Of a DNA stretch of 64,000 bases, positions 36,141 to 45,134 are shown piece by piece; the first letter of the stretch is position 1; every line of letters starts with the position of its first letter. The stretch lies in the NCBI RefSeq assembly GCF_017313105.1, contig NZ_JAFLND010000001.1:248001-312000 (forward strand). Direction: 5' to 3'. Made by a program: the position numbers and the translations under genes. The DNA is from [Muricauda] lutisoli (nom. illeg.) (GTDB taxonomy: Bacteria; Bacteroidota; Bacteroidia; Flavobacteriales; Flavobacteriaceae). The notes beneath the pieces were generated by a model, which made no database searches, was not told the DNA's origin, and saw nothing but the letters and a program-made list of their open reading frames with translations.

Positions 36141-37097
36141 CTACAGGTTGACTTTTTGATCAAAAGCTGAGATATGGAAACCTGCTTCCATAACTTTTTT
36201 ATGGGAATCACTGTTTTTGTTCAAAAGTGCGTTGGTATGATTAAAATGGATGAAGTGAACTTTGGATTTTTCACTTTTGGGTAGGTTTTTGAACAAACTC
36301 ATGCTTTCAATAACAAAAGGGTGGGGGATTTCGGAAATATTTCTTGAGTCGATCTCAGGACCATCAAAAAATGTGGCATCCAAAAAAGCAAAATCCACAC
36401 TTTTTATTTCTTTCAAAATATCCTTTTCCCATTTGGACCATTTATCGATGTCGGGAATGAACAAAACCGATTTGTTCGGCCCAATGATCCGATAACCTAC
36501 GGTTTCGGAATATTCATCTCGGTGCGGTACGGTGAAAGGAACAACTTTTATGTTTGGGGTAAGTTGAGCGGTCACCTCATTTTTTAAGGGTCGTATTTCC
36601 ATGTTTTTCAATGAGACAAGCTGTTCCCAAGGTCCGTTGGACTCCAAGAACGCTTTCATTCGTGGCATTGCATATACAGGTACTTTGTTTCCTCCCAGGG
36701 CTTCCCTGCCCAAATACATCAAACCAGTGTAATGGCCAATATGAGCATGTGTGACAAAAATTCCGTCAGGGGTTTCCCTGTTACTACGGGCATGTTCCTT
36801 TAAGAGTTTCAGTTGGGAGGACATATCGGGAGTGGCCTCAAAAAGATAGCTTTTTTTATTTTTATGATCTACCAACCCCAAGGAAACTACTTTTCGGGTG
36901 GGGTCGGGATTGTTAAAGAGTTCTGCACAACACGATTTTTGACAACCTATGTGGGGACTGCCGCCATCTTGAACGGTTCCCAAAATATGAAGCGTGACCG
37001 CACTTTGTTCGGGTTGGGATGTGGAATCCTCATTTTTGGAGGACTTGGTCGAACAGCTTGCCAAGAAAATTGCCAGTATGATCAGATTGTATTTCAT
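36141..37097 (-). CDS. PqqB-like metallo-beta-lactamase-fold hydrolase, lipoprotein
   Basis: A 318-residue exported protein with lipobox (IFLASC, Cys about 15). The fold is metallo-beta-lactamase of the PqqB-like group: LGTVQDGGSPHIGCQKSCC near residues 39-57, the metal motif THAHIGH at 116-122, where Gly replaces the usual Asp of HxHxDH, and later histidines in PFTVPHRDE and HFIHFNH. The Cys52/Cys56/Cys57 cluster recalls the Cys-rich site of PqqB. No other pqq gene is in the window, so a role in PQQ synthesis is not supported. It follows the phosphodiesterase gene by three bases. Confidence 0.85.
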   Translation of the reverse strand: MKYNLIILAIFLASCSTKSSKNEDSTSQPEQSAVTLHILGTVQDGGSPHIGCQKSCCAELFNNPDPTRKVVSLGLVDHKNKKSYLFEATPDMSSQLKLLKEHARSNRETPDGIFVTHAHIGHYTGLMYLGREALGGNKVPVYAMPRMKAFLESNGPWEQLVSLKNMEIRPLKNEVTAQLTPNIKVVPFTVPHRDEYSETVGYRIIGPNKSVLFIPDIDKWSKWEKDILKEIKSVDFAFLDATFFDGPEIDSRNISEIPHPFVIESMSLFKNLPKSEKSKVHFIHFNHTNALLNKNSDSHKKVMEAGFHISAFDQKVNL

Positions 37098-37100
37098 TCT

Positions 37101-37595
37101 TTATCTTTTTCCCAATTCAATAACCTCTAGATCCGTAATCTTTTCGCCATCAATTACAAAGCGCAGCATGGTCCGCATTTGATGAAAACCATGTTTTCCG
37201 CATGCCCCTGGATTCATGTGCAGCAGCCCAAGCTTTTTGTCGTGCATTACTTTTAGTATGTGGGAGTGCCCACAAATAAAAAGTTTGGGCGGATTGTTTC
37301 TGATTTCATCCCGAACACGAATGTTGTAGCGGTTGGGGTAGCCGCCAATATGGGTGATCCAAACATCGACCCCTTCGCACATAAACCTGTTGTTTTCCGG
37401 AAATTCTTTTTGAATCACATGGTCATCAATATTTCCATGCACCCCCCTTACAGGCTTAATGGCTTCCAGTTGATCGGTTACACTAAGACTGCCAATATCG
37501 CCCGCATGCCAAATCTCATCGGCTTGGGCCGCATACTTTAAAATGGTTTTGTCCATGTGCCCATGGGTATCGGAAAGCAGTAAAATCTTCGTCAT
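37101..37595 (-). CDS. YfcE/MJ0936-type metallophosphodiesterase
   Basis: A 164-residue calcineurin-like phosphodiesterase. Its metal motifs are in order: LLSDTHGH (D-x-H), WHAGDIGS (GD), VHGNIDD (GN-D) and FICGHSHI (GHxH). Small YfcE-type enzymes hydrolyse phosphodiesters, often of unknown physiological substrate. It sits first in a two-gene unit with the PqqB-like hydrolase, three bases apart, and is divergent from truA. Confidence 0.93.
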   Translation of the reverse strand: MTKILLLSDTHGHMDKTILKYAAQADEIWHAGDIGSLSVTDQLEAIKPVRGVHGNIDDHVIQKEFPENNRFMCEGVDVWITHIGGYPNRYNIRVRDEIRNNPPKLFICGHSHILKVMHDKKLGLLHMNPGACGKHGFHQMRTMLRFVIDGEKITDLEVIELGKR

Positions 37596-37683
37596 TTCGC
37601 TAAAAATATGCTAAAAACTATCCGTTGGATTTGTGTTGGAAAGGATTGAATTATCTTTATCGACTTAAAAGTAAGGGATCCCG

Positions 37684-38439
37684 TTGAGATATTTTATCCA
37701 ATTTTCTTATTTCGGTAAGGCATACCACGGATGGCAGAACCAACCCAACGCCATCACCGTGCAAGAGGTTTTGGAAAAGGCCTTGTCCACATTGCTCCGT
37801 GCAAAGGTCGAAGTTGTAGGTGCTGGAAGGACGGATTCAGGGGTACACGCCAAACAAATGTTCTGTCATTTTGATGTTGATGCCATTTCGGATATTGATG
37901 AGCTGGTGTACAGATTAAATGCCTTTTTGCCCGATGATATTGCCGTACAGGCAATTATTCCAGTTGCACAAGATGCCCATGCCCGTTTTGATGCGGTGGA
38001 ACGTACGTACGAATATTGGTTGGTTAAGGAAAAGGACCCTTTTTTGTTTGATCATGCCCATTTTGTAAAACATCCTTTGGATGTGGATTCCATGAACAAA
38101 GCGGCTAAAATGTTGTTGGACTACACCGACTTTGAATGTTTTTCCAAATCCAATACCGATGTAAAAACATTTGATTGCGATGTCCGCGAGGCATTTTGGA
38201 CCGTTGGTAAGGAGAAATGGGTGTTCACCATTACCGCCGACCGTTTTTTACGAAATATGGTCCGCGCGGTGGTAGGTACATTGTTGGATGTGGGCATGGG
38301 GAAAATGGCTCCAGAACGCATCCATCAAATTATTGCAAGTAAAGATAGGGGAGAGGCAGGCGTCTCCGTCCCCGCAAAAGGATTATATTTGACCAAGGTT
38401 TCATATCCAAAAGAAATTTTTGATGAGCAAAAAGGATGA
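37684..38439 (+). CDS. truA: tRNA pseudouridine synthase A
   Basis: Makes pseudouridine at positions 38-40 of tRNA anticodon arms. The 251-residue enzyme uses a TTG start at 37684, placing the usual RYFIQFSYFGKAYHGWQ at the N-terminus; the catalytic aspartate is Asp51 in GAGRTDSGVHA, and RFLRNMVRAVVGTLLDVG is the conserved C-terminal motif. It overlaps the start of the ABC exporter gene, so translation is likely coupled. Confidence 0.96.
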   Translation: MRYFIQFSYFGKAYHGWQNQPNAITVQEVLEKALSTLLRAKVEVVGAGRTDSGVHAKQMFCHFDVDAISDIDELVYRLNAFLPDDIAVQAIIPVAQDAHARFDAVERTYEYWLVKEKDPFLFDHAHFVKHPLDVDSMNKAAKMLLDYTDFECFSKSNTDVKTFDCDVREAFWTVGKEKWVFTITADRFLRNMVRAVVGTLLDVGMGKMAPERIHQIIASKDRGEAGVSVPAKGLYLTKVSYPKEIFDEQKG

Positions 38440-40195
38440 TGTAGGAAAAGCGTTTGATTTTAGACTGTTCAAGCGGGTTTTTTCACGTACCAGGCCCTAT
38501 AGGGGGATTTTTTGGTTAGTGGCCATTGTGGCCATTTTGTCCGCAGGATTTGCCATCGGAATACCATTGTTGGTAAAAACCATCATCAATGAATCGTTGG
38601 AAAACAAGGATGCAGGTCAATTGCTCAACAATGTTTTATTCATGTTGGCCTTTCTGCTCGGTCAGGTAACCACGCAGTTATTGTTCAATTATTTTGCAAA
38701 CCTATTGGGCGAGTCGGTGATCCGGGATATCCGGATCGACCTTTTTGAAAAGATGACCAGCTTTAAAATGACCTACTTCGACAACTCTTCTATAGGGGTG
38801 CTGGTGACAAGAGCGGTAGCGGATATGCAACGTATTGGCGAAATTTTCAGTCAGGGCTTTTTTATGATTGTGGCCGATGCCCTAAAAATGTTGTCCGCAG
38901 CCATAATTATGGTGGTTATCAACTGGAAATTGGCGCTGATTGTCTTTGCCATCCTCCCAGTTATTTTGATAGCTACGCGTCTCTTCCAGCAAGCCATGAA
39001 AGTGGCTTTCATCGAGGTAAGGGCACAAGTGTCCAATCTTAACTCTTTTGTACAGGAACGTATTGCCGGGATGAAGATCGTTCAACTGTTCAACCGCGAG
39101 GAGATCGAAAAGGAAAAGTTCCGTGTCATCAACGAAAAGCATCAGAACGCTTGGTTGAAGACGGTTTGGTACAACTCCATATTTTTCCCTGTGGCCGAAA
39201 TTTCCAACTCCATTGGTATTGGTTTGGTGGTATATTTTGGGGTGATTCAAAACATTGAAAATGTTGGGATGGACAACAAAGGGGCTATTGTGGCCTTCTT
39301 TTTCTTGATGGATCTATTGTTCCGCCCGCTACGTCAAATCGCCGATAAGTTCAATACCCTTCAAATGGGAATGGTAGCTGCCAATCGAGTATTCAAAATT
39401 TTGGATACCGATAGCCATATTGATGATAAGGGTACCGTAGAGAAGAAAGATGTAAAGGGGGATATCGAGTTTAAGGATGTACACTTTGGCTATGTACCCG
39501 ATGAAGAGGTGTTGCACGGTATATCGTTTAATGTAAAGGCTGGTGAAACCGTGGCCATTGTAGGTGCCACCGGAGCGGGAAAATCCACTATTATTAATTT
39601 GCTCAACCGATTCTACGAAATCAACTCTGGTAAAATCTTGGTGGACGATGTCTGCTTGGAAGATTACACCCTACGTTCGTTACGTTCACATATTGCCATA
39701 GTGTTGCAAGATGTTTTCTTGTTTGCCGATACCATTGCGCATAACATTTCCCTGCGGGATGAATCCATTACCGAGGAAGAGATAGAGGTTGCTGCCAAGC
39801 AAATTGGGGTGCATGAGTTTATTTCCAGTCTTCCGGGTGGTTACCAATACAATGTGAAGGAGCGTGGAACCATGTTATCCAGCGGCCAACGTCAATTAAT
39901 TGCCTTCTTGCGCGCCTACGTAAGCAATCCAAGTATCCTGATTTTGGATGAGGCCACATCTTCTGTGGATACGTATTCCGAGCAATTGATCCAACAAGCC
40001 ACGGACAAGATTACCGAAGGCAGGACTTCCATTATTATCGCTCACCGTTTGGCGACCATCAAAAAAGCGGATAAGATCATTGTGATGGATGCAGGCAAGA
40101 TCATTGAAATTGGGACCCACAAAGAGCTTTTACAAAAAGGCGGCTACTACAACGATTTGTACAATGCCCAGTTCTTGGCGGAAGAAGTTGCCTAA
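38423..40195 (+). CDS. MsbA-like ABC exporter (fused permease and ATPase)
   Basis: A 590-residue half-transporter: six membrane helices in the first ~320 residues, then an ATPase domain with Walker A GATGAGKST, the Q-loop, signature LSSGQRQLIAF, Walker B SILILDEATSSVD and the H-loop AHRL. It belongs to the lipid/drug exporter group; lipid A or a lipid is a plausible substrate but not shown. The ATG at 38423 was preferred to a TTG one codon before it. The gene overlaps truA by 17 bases and shares a four-base CTAA stop overlap with the convergent DUF3667 gene. Confidence 0.9.
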   Translation: MSKKDDVGKAFDFRLFKRVFSRTRPYRGIFWLVAIVAILSAGFAIGIPLLVKTIINESLENKDAGQLLNNVLFMLAFLLGQVTTQLLFNYFANLLGESVIRDIRIDLFEKMTSFKMTYFDNSSIGVLVTRAVADMQRIGEIFSQGFFMIVADALKMLSAAIIMVVINWKLALIVFAILPVILIATRLFQQAMKVAFIEVRAQVSNLNSFVQERIAGMKIVQLFNREEIEKEKFRVINEKHQNAWLKTVWYNSIFFPVAEISNSIGIGLVVYFGVIQNIENVGMDNKGAIVAFFFLMDLLFRPLRQIADKFNTLQMGMVAANRVFKILDTDSHIDDKGTVEKKDVKGDIEFKDVHFGYVPDEEVLHGISFNVKAGETVAIVGATGAGKSTIINLLNRFYEINSGKILVDDVCLEDYTLRSLRSHIAIVLQDVFLFADTIAHNISLRDESITEEEIEVAAKQIGVHEFISSLPGGYQYNVKERGTMLSSGQRQLIAFLRAYVSNPSILILDEATSSVDTYSEQLIQQATDKITEGRTSIIIAHRLATIKKADKIIVMDAGKIIEIGTHKELLQKGGYYNDLYNAQFLAEEVA

Positions 40196-40959
40196 TTTGG
40201 TGGTTTAAAATCTTCAAGGTTTATGTTCCCAGTTAGATAACCGATCAGGAATATGAGTATGCCAATTCCTATCATAAGGATGATAAGCATCACCATATAG
40301 GCCAGTGCCCTAAGCAACGTACTTACCGGTTCTGTATGGTGGACCTTACTGAAGACATAGAACTGATAAAGTACCACAATCAGCAGGAAGATATAATTGA
40401 ACAGGTCATAGCGAACATTAAAAAATCCGAAAATAAGAAGTCCTGATAATACTTGAACAAAGGATACTTGCCCGAAAATAAAGGCATTTGCCACCAAGTG
40501 TTCCGTGTAGTTCAGTTTTTTCTTGTCCAGGAACAGGAGCCATGTGAACATGGCGTAAATTGGTATGATCAGGTAAGACATCAGACCTTGGTAGTCAAAA
40601 ACAAAATCCAGGTCGGGTGTTTTTTGGTTGTTCAGACTGTTTTGGGTGAGATGTATATGGTAAACATTTCTTAAAACATAAAACAGGATTCCGGAAAGCG
40701 TAACCCCAATGGCAAAAAAGCTGATCGGGTTCATATATCGTTTTCTGGCACCGCTGATATAACTATTGATTACTTCATCGGGTCGGGTAAATAAATGTTT
40801 TATTGTTTTAAACAGTGTGTTGTCGAGGTTGAAGATTTGAAAACTGATGTCTTCCCAGACATTCTTAAAGGTCAATCTATGGCGAATTACTTTTGCTCCA
40901 CAAGTTGGGCAATAACTAAAATCTGTTCTCAGGTCGTTATCGCAATTCTTGCAGATCAT
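40192..40959 (-). CDS. DUF3667 membrane protein with zinc ribbon
   Basis: A 255-residue protein with an N-terminal zinc ribbon (CKNCDNDLRTDFSYCPTCG), the DUF3667 block FNLDNTLFKTIKHLFTRPDEV followed by YISGARKRYMNPISF, and about five membrane helices. DUF3667 proteins are common in Bacteroidota and of unknown function. Its start overlaps the cdaA stop by four bases (ATGA), so the two are translationally coupled, which suggests a connection with c-di-AMP signalling. Confidence 0.88.
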   Translation of the reverse strand: MICKNCDNDLRTDFSYCPTCGAKVIRHRLTFKNVWEDISFQIFNLDNTLFKTIKHLFTRPDEVINSYISGARKRYMNPISFFAIGVTLSGILFYVLRNVYHIHLTQNSLNNQKTPDLDFVFDYQGLMSYLIIPIYAMFTWLLFLDKKKLNYTEHLVANAFIFGQVSFVQVLSGLLIFGFFNVRYDLFNYIFLLIVVLYQFYVFSKVHHTEPVSTLLRALAYMVMLIILMIGIGILIFLIGYLTGNINLEDFKPPN

Positions 40960-41744
40960 TGCTCCAAATCCTTTTTGATTCGCTTTATCAATTCTTCCCT
41001 CGCTTTGAAGGGAACAAACTCACCGTTTTTAATATAGGATATAGAGCCCGTCTCCTCACTGACCACTAAACACAGTGCATCGGTTTTTTCTGTGATTCCC
41101 ACGGCCGCCCTATGTCGCAACCCAAAACGAAGGGGGATGTTACGATCATTGGAAACGGGAAGGATTACCCGCGTTGCGGTAATAAAATTATCTTGGATCA
41201 CAATGGCTCCGTCATGCAAGGGGCTATTCTTGAAAAAGATACTTTCCAAGATGGGTTGGGTCACCTTTATGTTCATGGCATCCCCTGTAGATTTTACAAA
41301 ATCCATGGAATTGTTGCGCTCGATAACAATAAGGGCTCCCGTTTTTGAAGTTCCCATCCGTTCGCAAGCACCTACAATGGCCTCTACATCCGTTTTGGTG
41401 GAAATTGCCTCCTGTTTTAGAAATTTAAAATGCTTGAAAATATTACGTTTCGAAGCAAAATTGGTAGACCCGATCATTAACAAAAACTTTCGGATTTCCT
41501 GTTGGAACACAATGATGAGGGCAATAAGGCCAATGTTCATGAAACCACCGACCATGCTACTGATCATTTTCATCTGAAGCAATTCGGTAAGTTTCCATAG
41601 GGCCCAAACGATTACTATCCCGATAAAAATATTGATGGCAACGGTACCCTTGACCAATTTGTAAATATAATAGAGCAATGCGGCCACAAGGACAATGTCG
41701 ATGACATCCGTAATCTTAAAGTCTAGAAAATTTAGAAAATCCAA
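40956..41744 (-). CDS. cdaA: Diadenylate cyclase CdaA
   Basis: Makes the second messenger c-di-AMP from two ATP at the inner membrane. The 262-residue protein has three N-terminal membrane helices (within residues 14-90) and a DAC domain with the catalytic DGA motif at 178-180 (SPLHDGAIVI) and RHR at 210-212 (GLRHRAAVG). The start is TTG at 41744. The usual Firmicutes partner CdaR (YbbR) is absent; DUF3667 takes the neighbouring place. It follows folP by 44 bases. Confidence 0.96.
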   Translation of the reverse strand: MDFLNFLDFKITDVIDIVLVAALLYYIYKLVKGTVAINIFIGIVIVWALWKLTELLQMKMISSMVGGFMNIGLIALIIVFQQEIRKFLLMIGSTNFASKRNIFKHFKFLKQEAISTKTDVEAIVGACERMGTSKTGALIVIERNNSMDFVKSTGDAMNIKVTQPILESIFFKNSPLHDGAIVIQDNFITATRVILPVSNDRNIPLRFGLRHRAAVGITEKTDALCLVVSEETGSISYIKNGEFVPFKAREELIKRIKKDLEQ

Positions 41745-41767
41745 CCGCAGCGTTTTTGTAAAATTAG

Positions 41768-41775
41768 CAAAAATA
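41768..41775 (-). promoter_or_regulatory. -7 element for cdaA
   Basis: On the minus strand it reads TATTTTTG, matching TAnnTTTG, in the 44-base gap between folP and cdaA; it would give cdaA a promoter of its own with a leader of about 15-20 bases. Confidence 0.45.
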
Positions 41776-41788
41776 GAAGAACCTCAAA

Positions 41789-42622
41789 TTAGAGCGCATT
41801 CTCTTTTAAGGCCTCTACAAGTTTAACACATTCCACGGCTTCTTTTACATCATGCGCCCTAATAATATTTGCACCTTTTAAAAGAGCGATGGTGTGCAAG
41901 GCCGTGGTGCCGTTCAAGGCCTCTTTTGGTGATGATTCCAAAACTTTATAAACCATCGATTTTCGGCTCAAGCCTATTAAAATGGGCAAACCAAAGGTTT
42001 GGAAAATATCCAGGTGGTTGAGCAGCGTATAGTTTTGTGCCGTTGTCTTGGCGAATCCAAAGCCCGGATCTATAATGATATCGTTGATTTTTTTTGCCGT
42101 GGTCTCTTTTACTTTTTCAGAAAAGTAAAACCTGATATCATTGATCAAGTCGTCGTAAGTTGCTTCTTTTTGCATGGATTGCGGGGTACCTTTCATATGC
42201 ATCATAATGTACGGCACTTGATATTCGGCAATGGTGTCAAACATCACTTGATCCAGATTTCCTGCTGCAATATCGTTGATGATGGCCGCGCCATGTTCAA
42301 TACTTTCCGCAGCAACTTTACTTCGAAATGTATCTACGGAAATAATGGTATCCGGAAATTTTTTTAATATAAGTTCAATAACGGGAACCATCCGTTTCAA
42401 CTCTTCTTCTTCCGGAACGTGCTCTGCACCAGGTCGGGAACTGTAGGCGCCCATATCTATAAAAGCAGCCCCATTTTTGAGCATATATTCAACTTGGTTG
42501 AGGATGGAAGCTTCGTCCTTGTACTTTCCACCATCGAAAAAAGAATCGGGTGTAAGGTTGAGTATACCCATTACCTTGGGGGTTTTTAGGTCTACAAGTT
42601 CACCTTTGCAGTTTATGGTCAT
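41789..42622 (-). CDS. folP: Dihydropteroate synthase
   Basis: Condenses p-aminobenzoate with 6-hydroxymethyl-7,8-dihydropterin pyrophosphate in folate synthesis, the sulfonamide target. The 277-residue TIM-barrel enzyme shows KVMGILNLTPDSFFDGG (pyrophosphate loop), DMGAYSSRPGAEHV, the pterin-site INDIAAGN and DPGFGFAKT, GLSRKS and the final IIRAHDVKEAVE. It is read from the minus strand, divergent from DUF1599. Confidence 0.96.
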   Translation of the reverse strand: MTINCKGELVDLKTPKVMGILNLTPDSFFDGGKYKDEASILNQVEYMLKNGAAFIDMGAYSSRPGAEHVPEEEELKRMVPVIELILKKFPDTIISVDTFRSKVAAESIEHGAAIINDIAAGNLDQVMFDTIAEYQVPYIMMHMKGTPQSMQKEATYDDLINDIRFYFSEKVKETTAKKINDIIIDPGFGFAKTTAQNYTLLNHLDIFQTFGLPILIGLSRKSMVYKVLESSPKEALNGTTALHTIALLKGANIIRAHDVKEAVECVKLVEALKENAL

Positions 42623-42650
42623 AAAAAATATATGCTTTGTTGGGTTTCAT

Positions 42651-42658
42651 TATCTTTG
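42651..42658 (+). promoter_or_regulatory. -7 element for DUF1599 gene
   Basis: TATCTTTG fits TAnnTTTG, 60 bases before the DUF1599 start, in the region between the divergent folP and DUF1599 genes; the spacing to any TTG is poor. Confidence 0.4.
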
Positions 42659-42717
42659 GCAAAGTGCTTGTGGGCACAGATAAGTTGGACGAAATTTACG
42701 CAAATTAGCAACAATAC

Positions 42718-43260
42718 ATGCAGCAGACTTCCCAACAATACGATGCGGTAATACAAACCTGTCGTGAATTGTTTTCAAAAAAGGCCAAGGATTATGGTAC
42801 CGCTTGGCGAATCCTTAGGTTACCTTCCTTAACGGATCAGATTTTTATAAAGGCACAGCGGATTCGCGGTCTTCAACAAAACGATGTGCGCAAAGTGGAC
42901 GAGGATGAGCGTTCCGAATTTATCGGAATCATCAACTATTCCATTATGGCTCTCATACAGATCAAAAAGGGAGTGGTGGAACAACCGGACCTTACCGCAG
43001 AAGAGGCCATTGCACTATATGATGAGGAAGTCGCTATCACCAAAAAATTGATGGAGGACAAAAACCATGATTATGGCGAAGCGTGGCGAGATATGCGGGT
43101 AAGTTCACTCACGGATTTGATTTTGCAAAAATTACTCCGGGTAAAACAGATTGAAGACAATCAAGGGACGACTTTGGTGAGCGAAGGCGTGGATGCAAAC
43201 TATCAAGATATGGTTAATTATGCGGTTTTCGCATTGATTCATTTAAACGAAGAAGAATGA
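42718..43260 (+). CDS. DUF1599 protein (internally duplicated)
   Basis: A 180-residue soluble protein with two copies of one domain: FSKKAKDYGTAWRILRLPSL, continued by TDQIFIKAQRIRGLQQN, and MEDKNHDYGEAWRDMRVSSL, continued by TDLILQKLLRVKQIEDN. DUF1599 is classed as a nucleotide-modification-associated domain; its role is unknown. Its stop overlaps the next ATG (ATGA), placing it first in a run reaching clpS. Confidence 0.9.
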   Translation: MQQTSQQYDAVIQTCRELFSKKAKDYGTAWRILRLPSLTDQIFIKAQRIRGLQQNDVRKVDEDERSEFIGIINYSIMALIQIKKGVVEQPDLTAEEAIALYDEEVAITKKLMEDKNHDYGEAWRDMRVSSLTDLILQKLLRVKQIEDNQGTTLVSEGVDANYQDMVNYAVFALIHLNEEE

Positions 43261-44351
43261 AATATTTGGTCTGGATATCAAGAATTATAGTAGGGGTGTT
43301 GTTCATTATCAGTGGACTGATCAAGTTGAATGACCCCATGGGTTTCTCCTTTAAATTGGAGGAATATTTTAGTCCAGGGGTATTGGATTTACCTTTTTTA
43401 ACCCCATTGGCATTGAGCATCTCCATTTTTGTGGTCATTGTTGAGGTAATTTTGGGCGTTTTACTGCTGTTGGGCTTTAAACCCAAATTTACCGTGTGGA
43501 GTCTTTTGTTAATGATCGTCTTCTTTACATTCCTCACGTTCTATTCTGCCTATTTTAATAAAGTGACCGATTGTGGGTGCTTTGGTGATGCCATTAAACT
43601 AACGCCGTGGGAATCCTTTACCAAAGATGTAATTCTGCTGGTATTTATTTTGATCCTATTTTTCGGTAGAAAATATATTACACCCTTGTTCAACCCCAAG
43701 ACCAATTGGATTGTTGGTGGAGTGGCTTTGTTGGCGTGTATTTTGTTCGCCAATCACGTATTGGCCCATTTACCTTCGGTGGATTTCAGGCCCTATAAAA
43801 TCGGAGCAAACATTCAAGAAGGGATGTCCGTTCCCGAAGATGCCCCAAAACCCATTTATGAGTATGCATGGCGTTTTAAGGTGAACGGGGAGGATCAAAT
43901 TTATGTTACTGATGGTGATTACCCCTCGGTGGATGGGGAGTTTGTCGATGTGGAAACCACAGAGATCCAAGCAGGATATGAGCCGCCGATTCATGATTTT
44001 ACCATTGAGCAAGAAGGACAGGATTATGCTGGCGAACTACTAGAAGTGGATAAACTGGTGATGGTGATTGCATACGATATAGCAAAAAGTAACCTTGATG
44101 CCTTTGAGGGAGTTGCCGAGGTTACAGCAAAAGCTAAACAAAATGGCTATAAGGTCATTGGCATGTCCGCTTCGAGCAGCGATATGGTCAATCAGATAAT
44201 CGATACCTATGGGCTTGATTTTAAATTCTTTTTTACAGATGAGACCACTTTGAAAACCATTGTGCGTTCCAATCCCGCTATTTTGGTGCTCAGCAAAGGA
44301 ACTATTCAGCAAAAGGTCCATTACAACGATTTTGACGAACTTACTTTCTAA
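43257..44351 (+). CDS. DoxX-like membrane protein with thioredoxin-like C-terminal domain (BT_3928 type)
   Basis: A 364-residue protein with four N-terminal membrane helices (about residues 5-160) of the DoxX/MauE type, carrying VTDCGCFGDAIKLTPWESF in a loop, and a C-terminal domain (from about 245) with a thioredoxin-like alternation of strands and helices (VDKLVMVIAYDIAK, YKVIGMSAS, PAILVLSKGTI). The thioredoxin-like part lacks a CxxC. The membrane part resembles BT_3928-type proteins, probably involved in envelope redox chemistry. The gene is coupled to DUF1599 by a four-base overlap and is followed by tpiA after 30 bases. Confidence 0.85.
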   Translation: MKYLVWISRIIVGVLFIISGLIKLNDPMGFSFKLEEYFSPGVLDLPFLTPLALSISIFVVIVEVILGVLLLLGFKPKFTVWSLLLMIVFFTFLTFYSAYFNKVTDCGCFGDAIKLTPWESFTKDVILLVFILILFFGRKYITPLFNPKTNWIVGGVALLACILFANHVLAHLPSVDFRPYKIGANIQEGMSVPEDAPKPIYEYAWRFKVNGEDQIYVTDGDYPSVDGEFVDVETTEIQAGYEPPIHDFTIEQEGQDYAGELLEVDKLVMVIAYDIAKSNLDAFEGVAEVTAKAKQNGYKVIGMSASSSDMVNQIIDTYGLDFKFFFTDETTLKTIVRSNPAILVLSKGTIQQKVHYNDFDELTF

Positions 44352-44381
44352 TCATAACACTAAAGAAAAAACCAAAATAAC

Positions 44382-45131
44382 ATGAGAACAAAGATTGTAG
44401 CAGGAAACTGGAAAATGAACAAGAACCTTCAGGAAACAGAAGAGTTGTTGGCCGAGCTTTCCGCTAAACTACCCGATACCGATGCCGATGTAATTGTAGC
44501 GCCAACGTTTGTAAACCTTCAAGCCGCAAAGCAAGCACTTCAGGATTCCAAAATACAGGTTGCGGCCCAGAACATGCACTTTGCCGAAAGCGGAGCCTAC
44601 ACAGGTGAGATTTCTGCTGATATGCTGCTAAGCTTGGGTGTGGATGTTGTGATCTTAGGTCACTCCGAAAGACGTGCCTACTTTGGTGAAGACGATGAAT
44701 TATTGGCCAAAAAGGTGAAAACCGCTATTGATAAGGATTTGAAGGTGATTTTCTGCTTTGGTGAAGAATTGGAAGATAGAAAATCCGATAACCACTTTGC
44801 CGTAGTGGAAAACCAATTAAAGAATGCCTTGTTCGACCTTGATGCCGGCGCTTGGAGTAAAATAGTACTTGCTTATGAACCTGTTTGGGCCATTGGTACC
44901 GGCGAAACTGCAAGTCCGGAGCAAGCCCAGGAAATGCATGCGTTCATCAGAAAAACCATTGCAGATGGATTCAATGCGTCCATAGCCGAGGATGTATCCA
45001 TCCTATACGGAGGAAGTGTAAAACCTGCCAATGCAGCTGAAATATTTTCCAAACCTGATGTTGATGGAGGTTTGATCGGGGGTGCTTCATTAAAGGCGGA
45101 AGATTTCACGGATATCATCAAGGCGATTTAA
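44382..45131 (+). CDS. tpiA: Triosephosphate isomerase
   Basis: Glycolytic enzyme interconverting DHAP and glyceraldehyde-3-phosphate. The 249-residue protein has NWKMN (Asn9, Lys11), catalytic His94 in GHSERR, catalytic Glu166 in AYEPVWAIGTG, and the phosphate-binding LYGGSVKPAN and GGLIGGASL loops. It is embedded in the DUF1599-BT_3928-tpiA-prmA-clpS run, three bases before prmA. Confidence 0.98.
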   Translation: MRTKIVAGNWKMNKNLQETEELLAELSAKLPDTDADVIVAPTFVNLQAAKQALQDSKIQVAAQNMHFAESGAYTGEISADMLLSLGVDVVILGHSERRAYFGEDDELLAKKVKTAIDKDLKVIFCFGEELEDRKSDNHFAVVENQLKNALFDLDAGAWSKIVLAYEPVWAIGTGETASPEQAQEMHAFIRKTIADGFNASIAEDVSILYGGSVKPANAAEIFSKPDVDGGLIGGASLKAEDFTDIIKAI

Positions 45132-45134
45132 AAA

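Noticed and set aside
36141-37097. Assignment as pqqB with a PQQ pathway.
   Set aside because: Other pqq genes are absent from the window, and the protein is exported and lacks the usual metal Asp.
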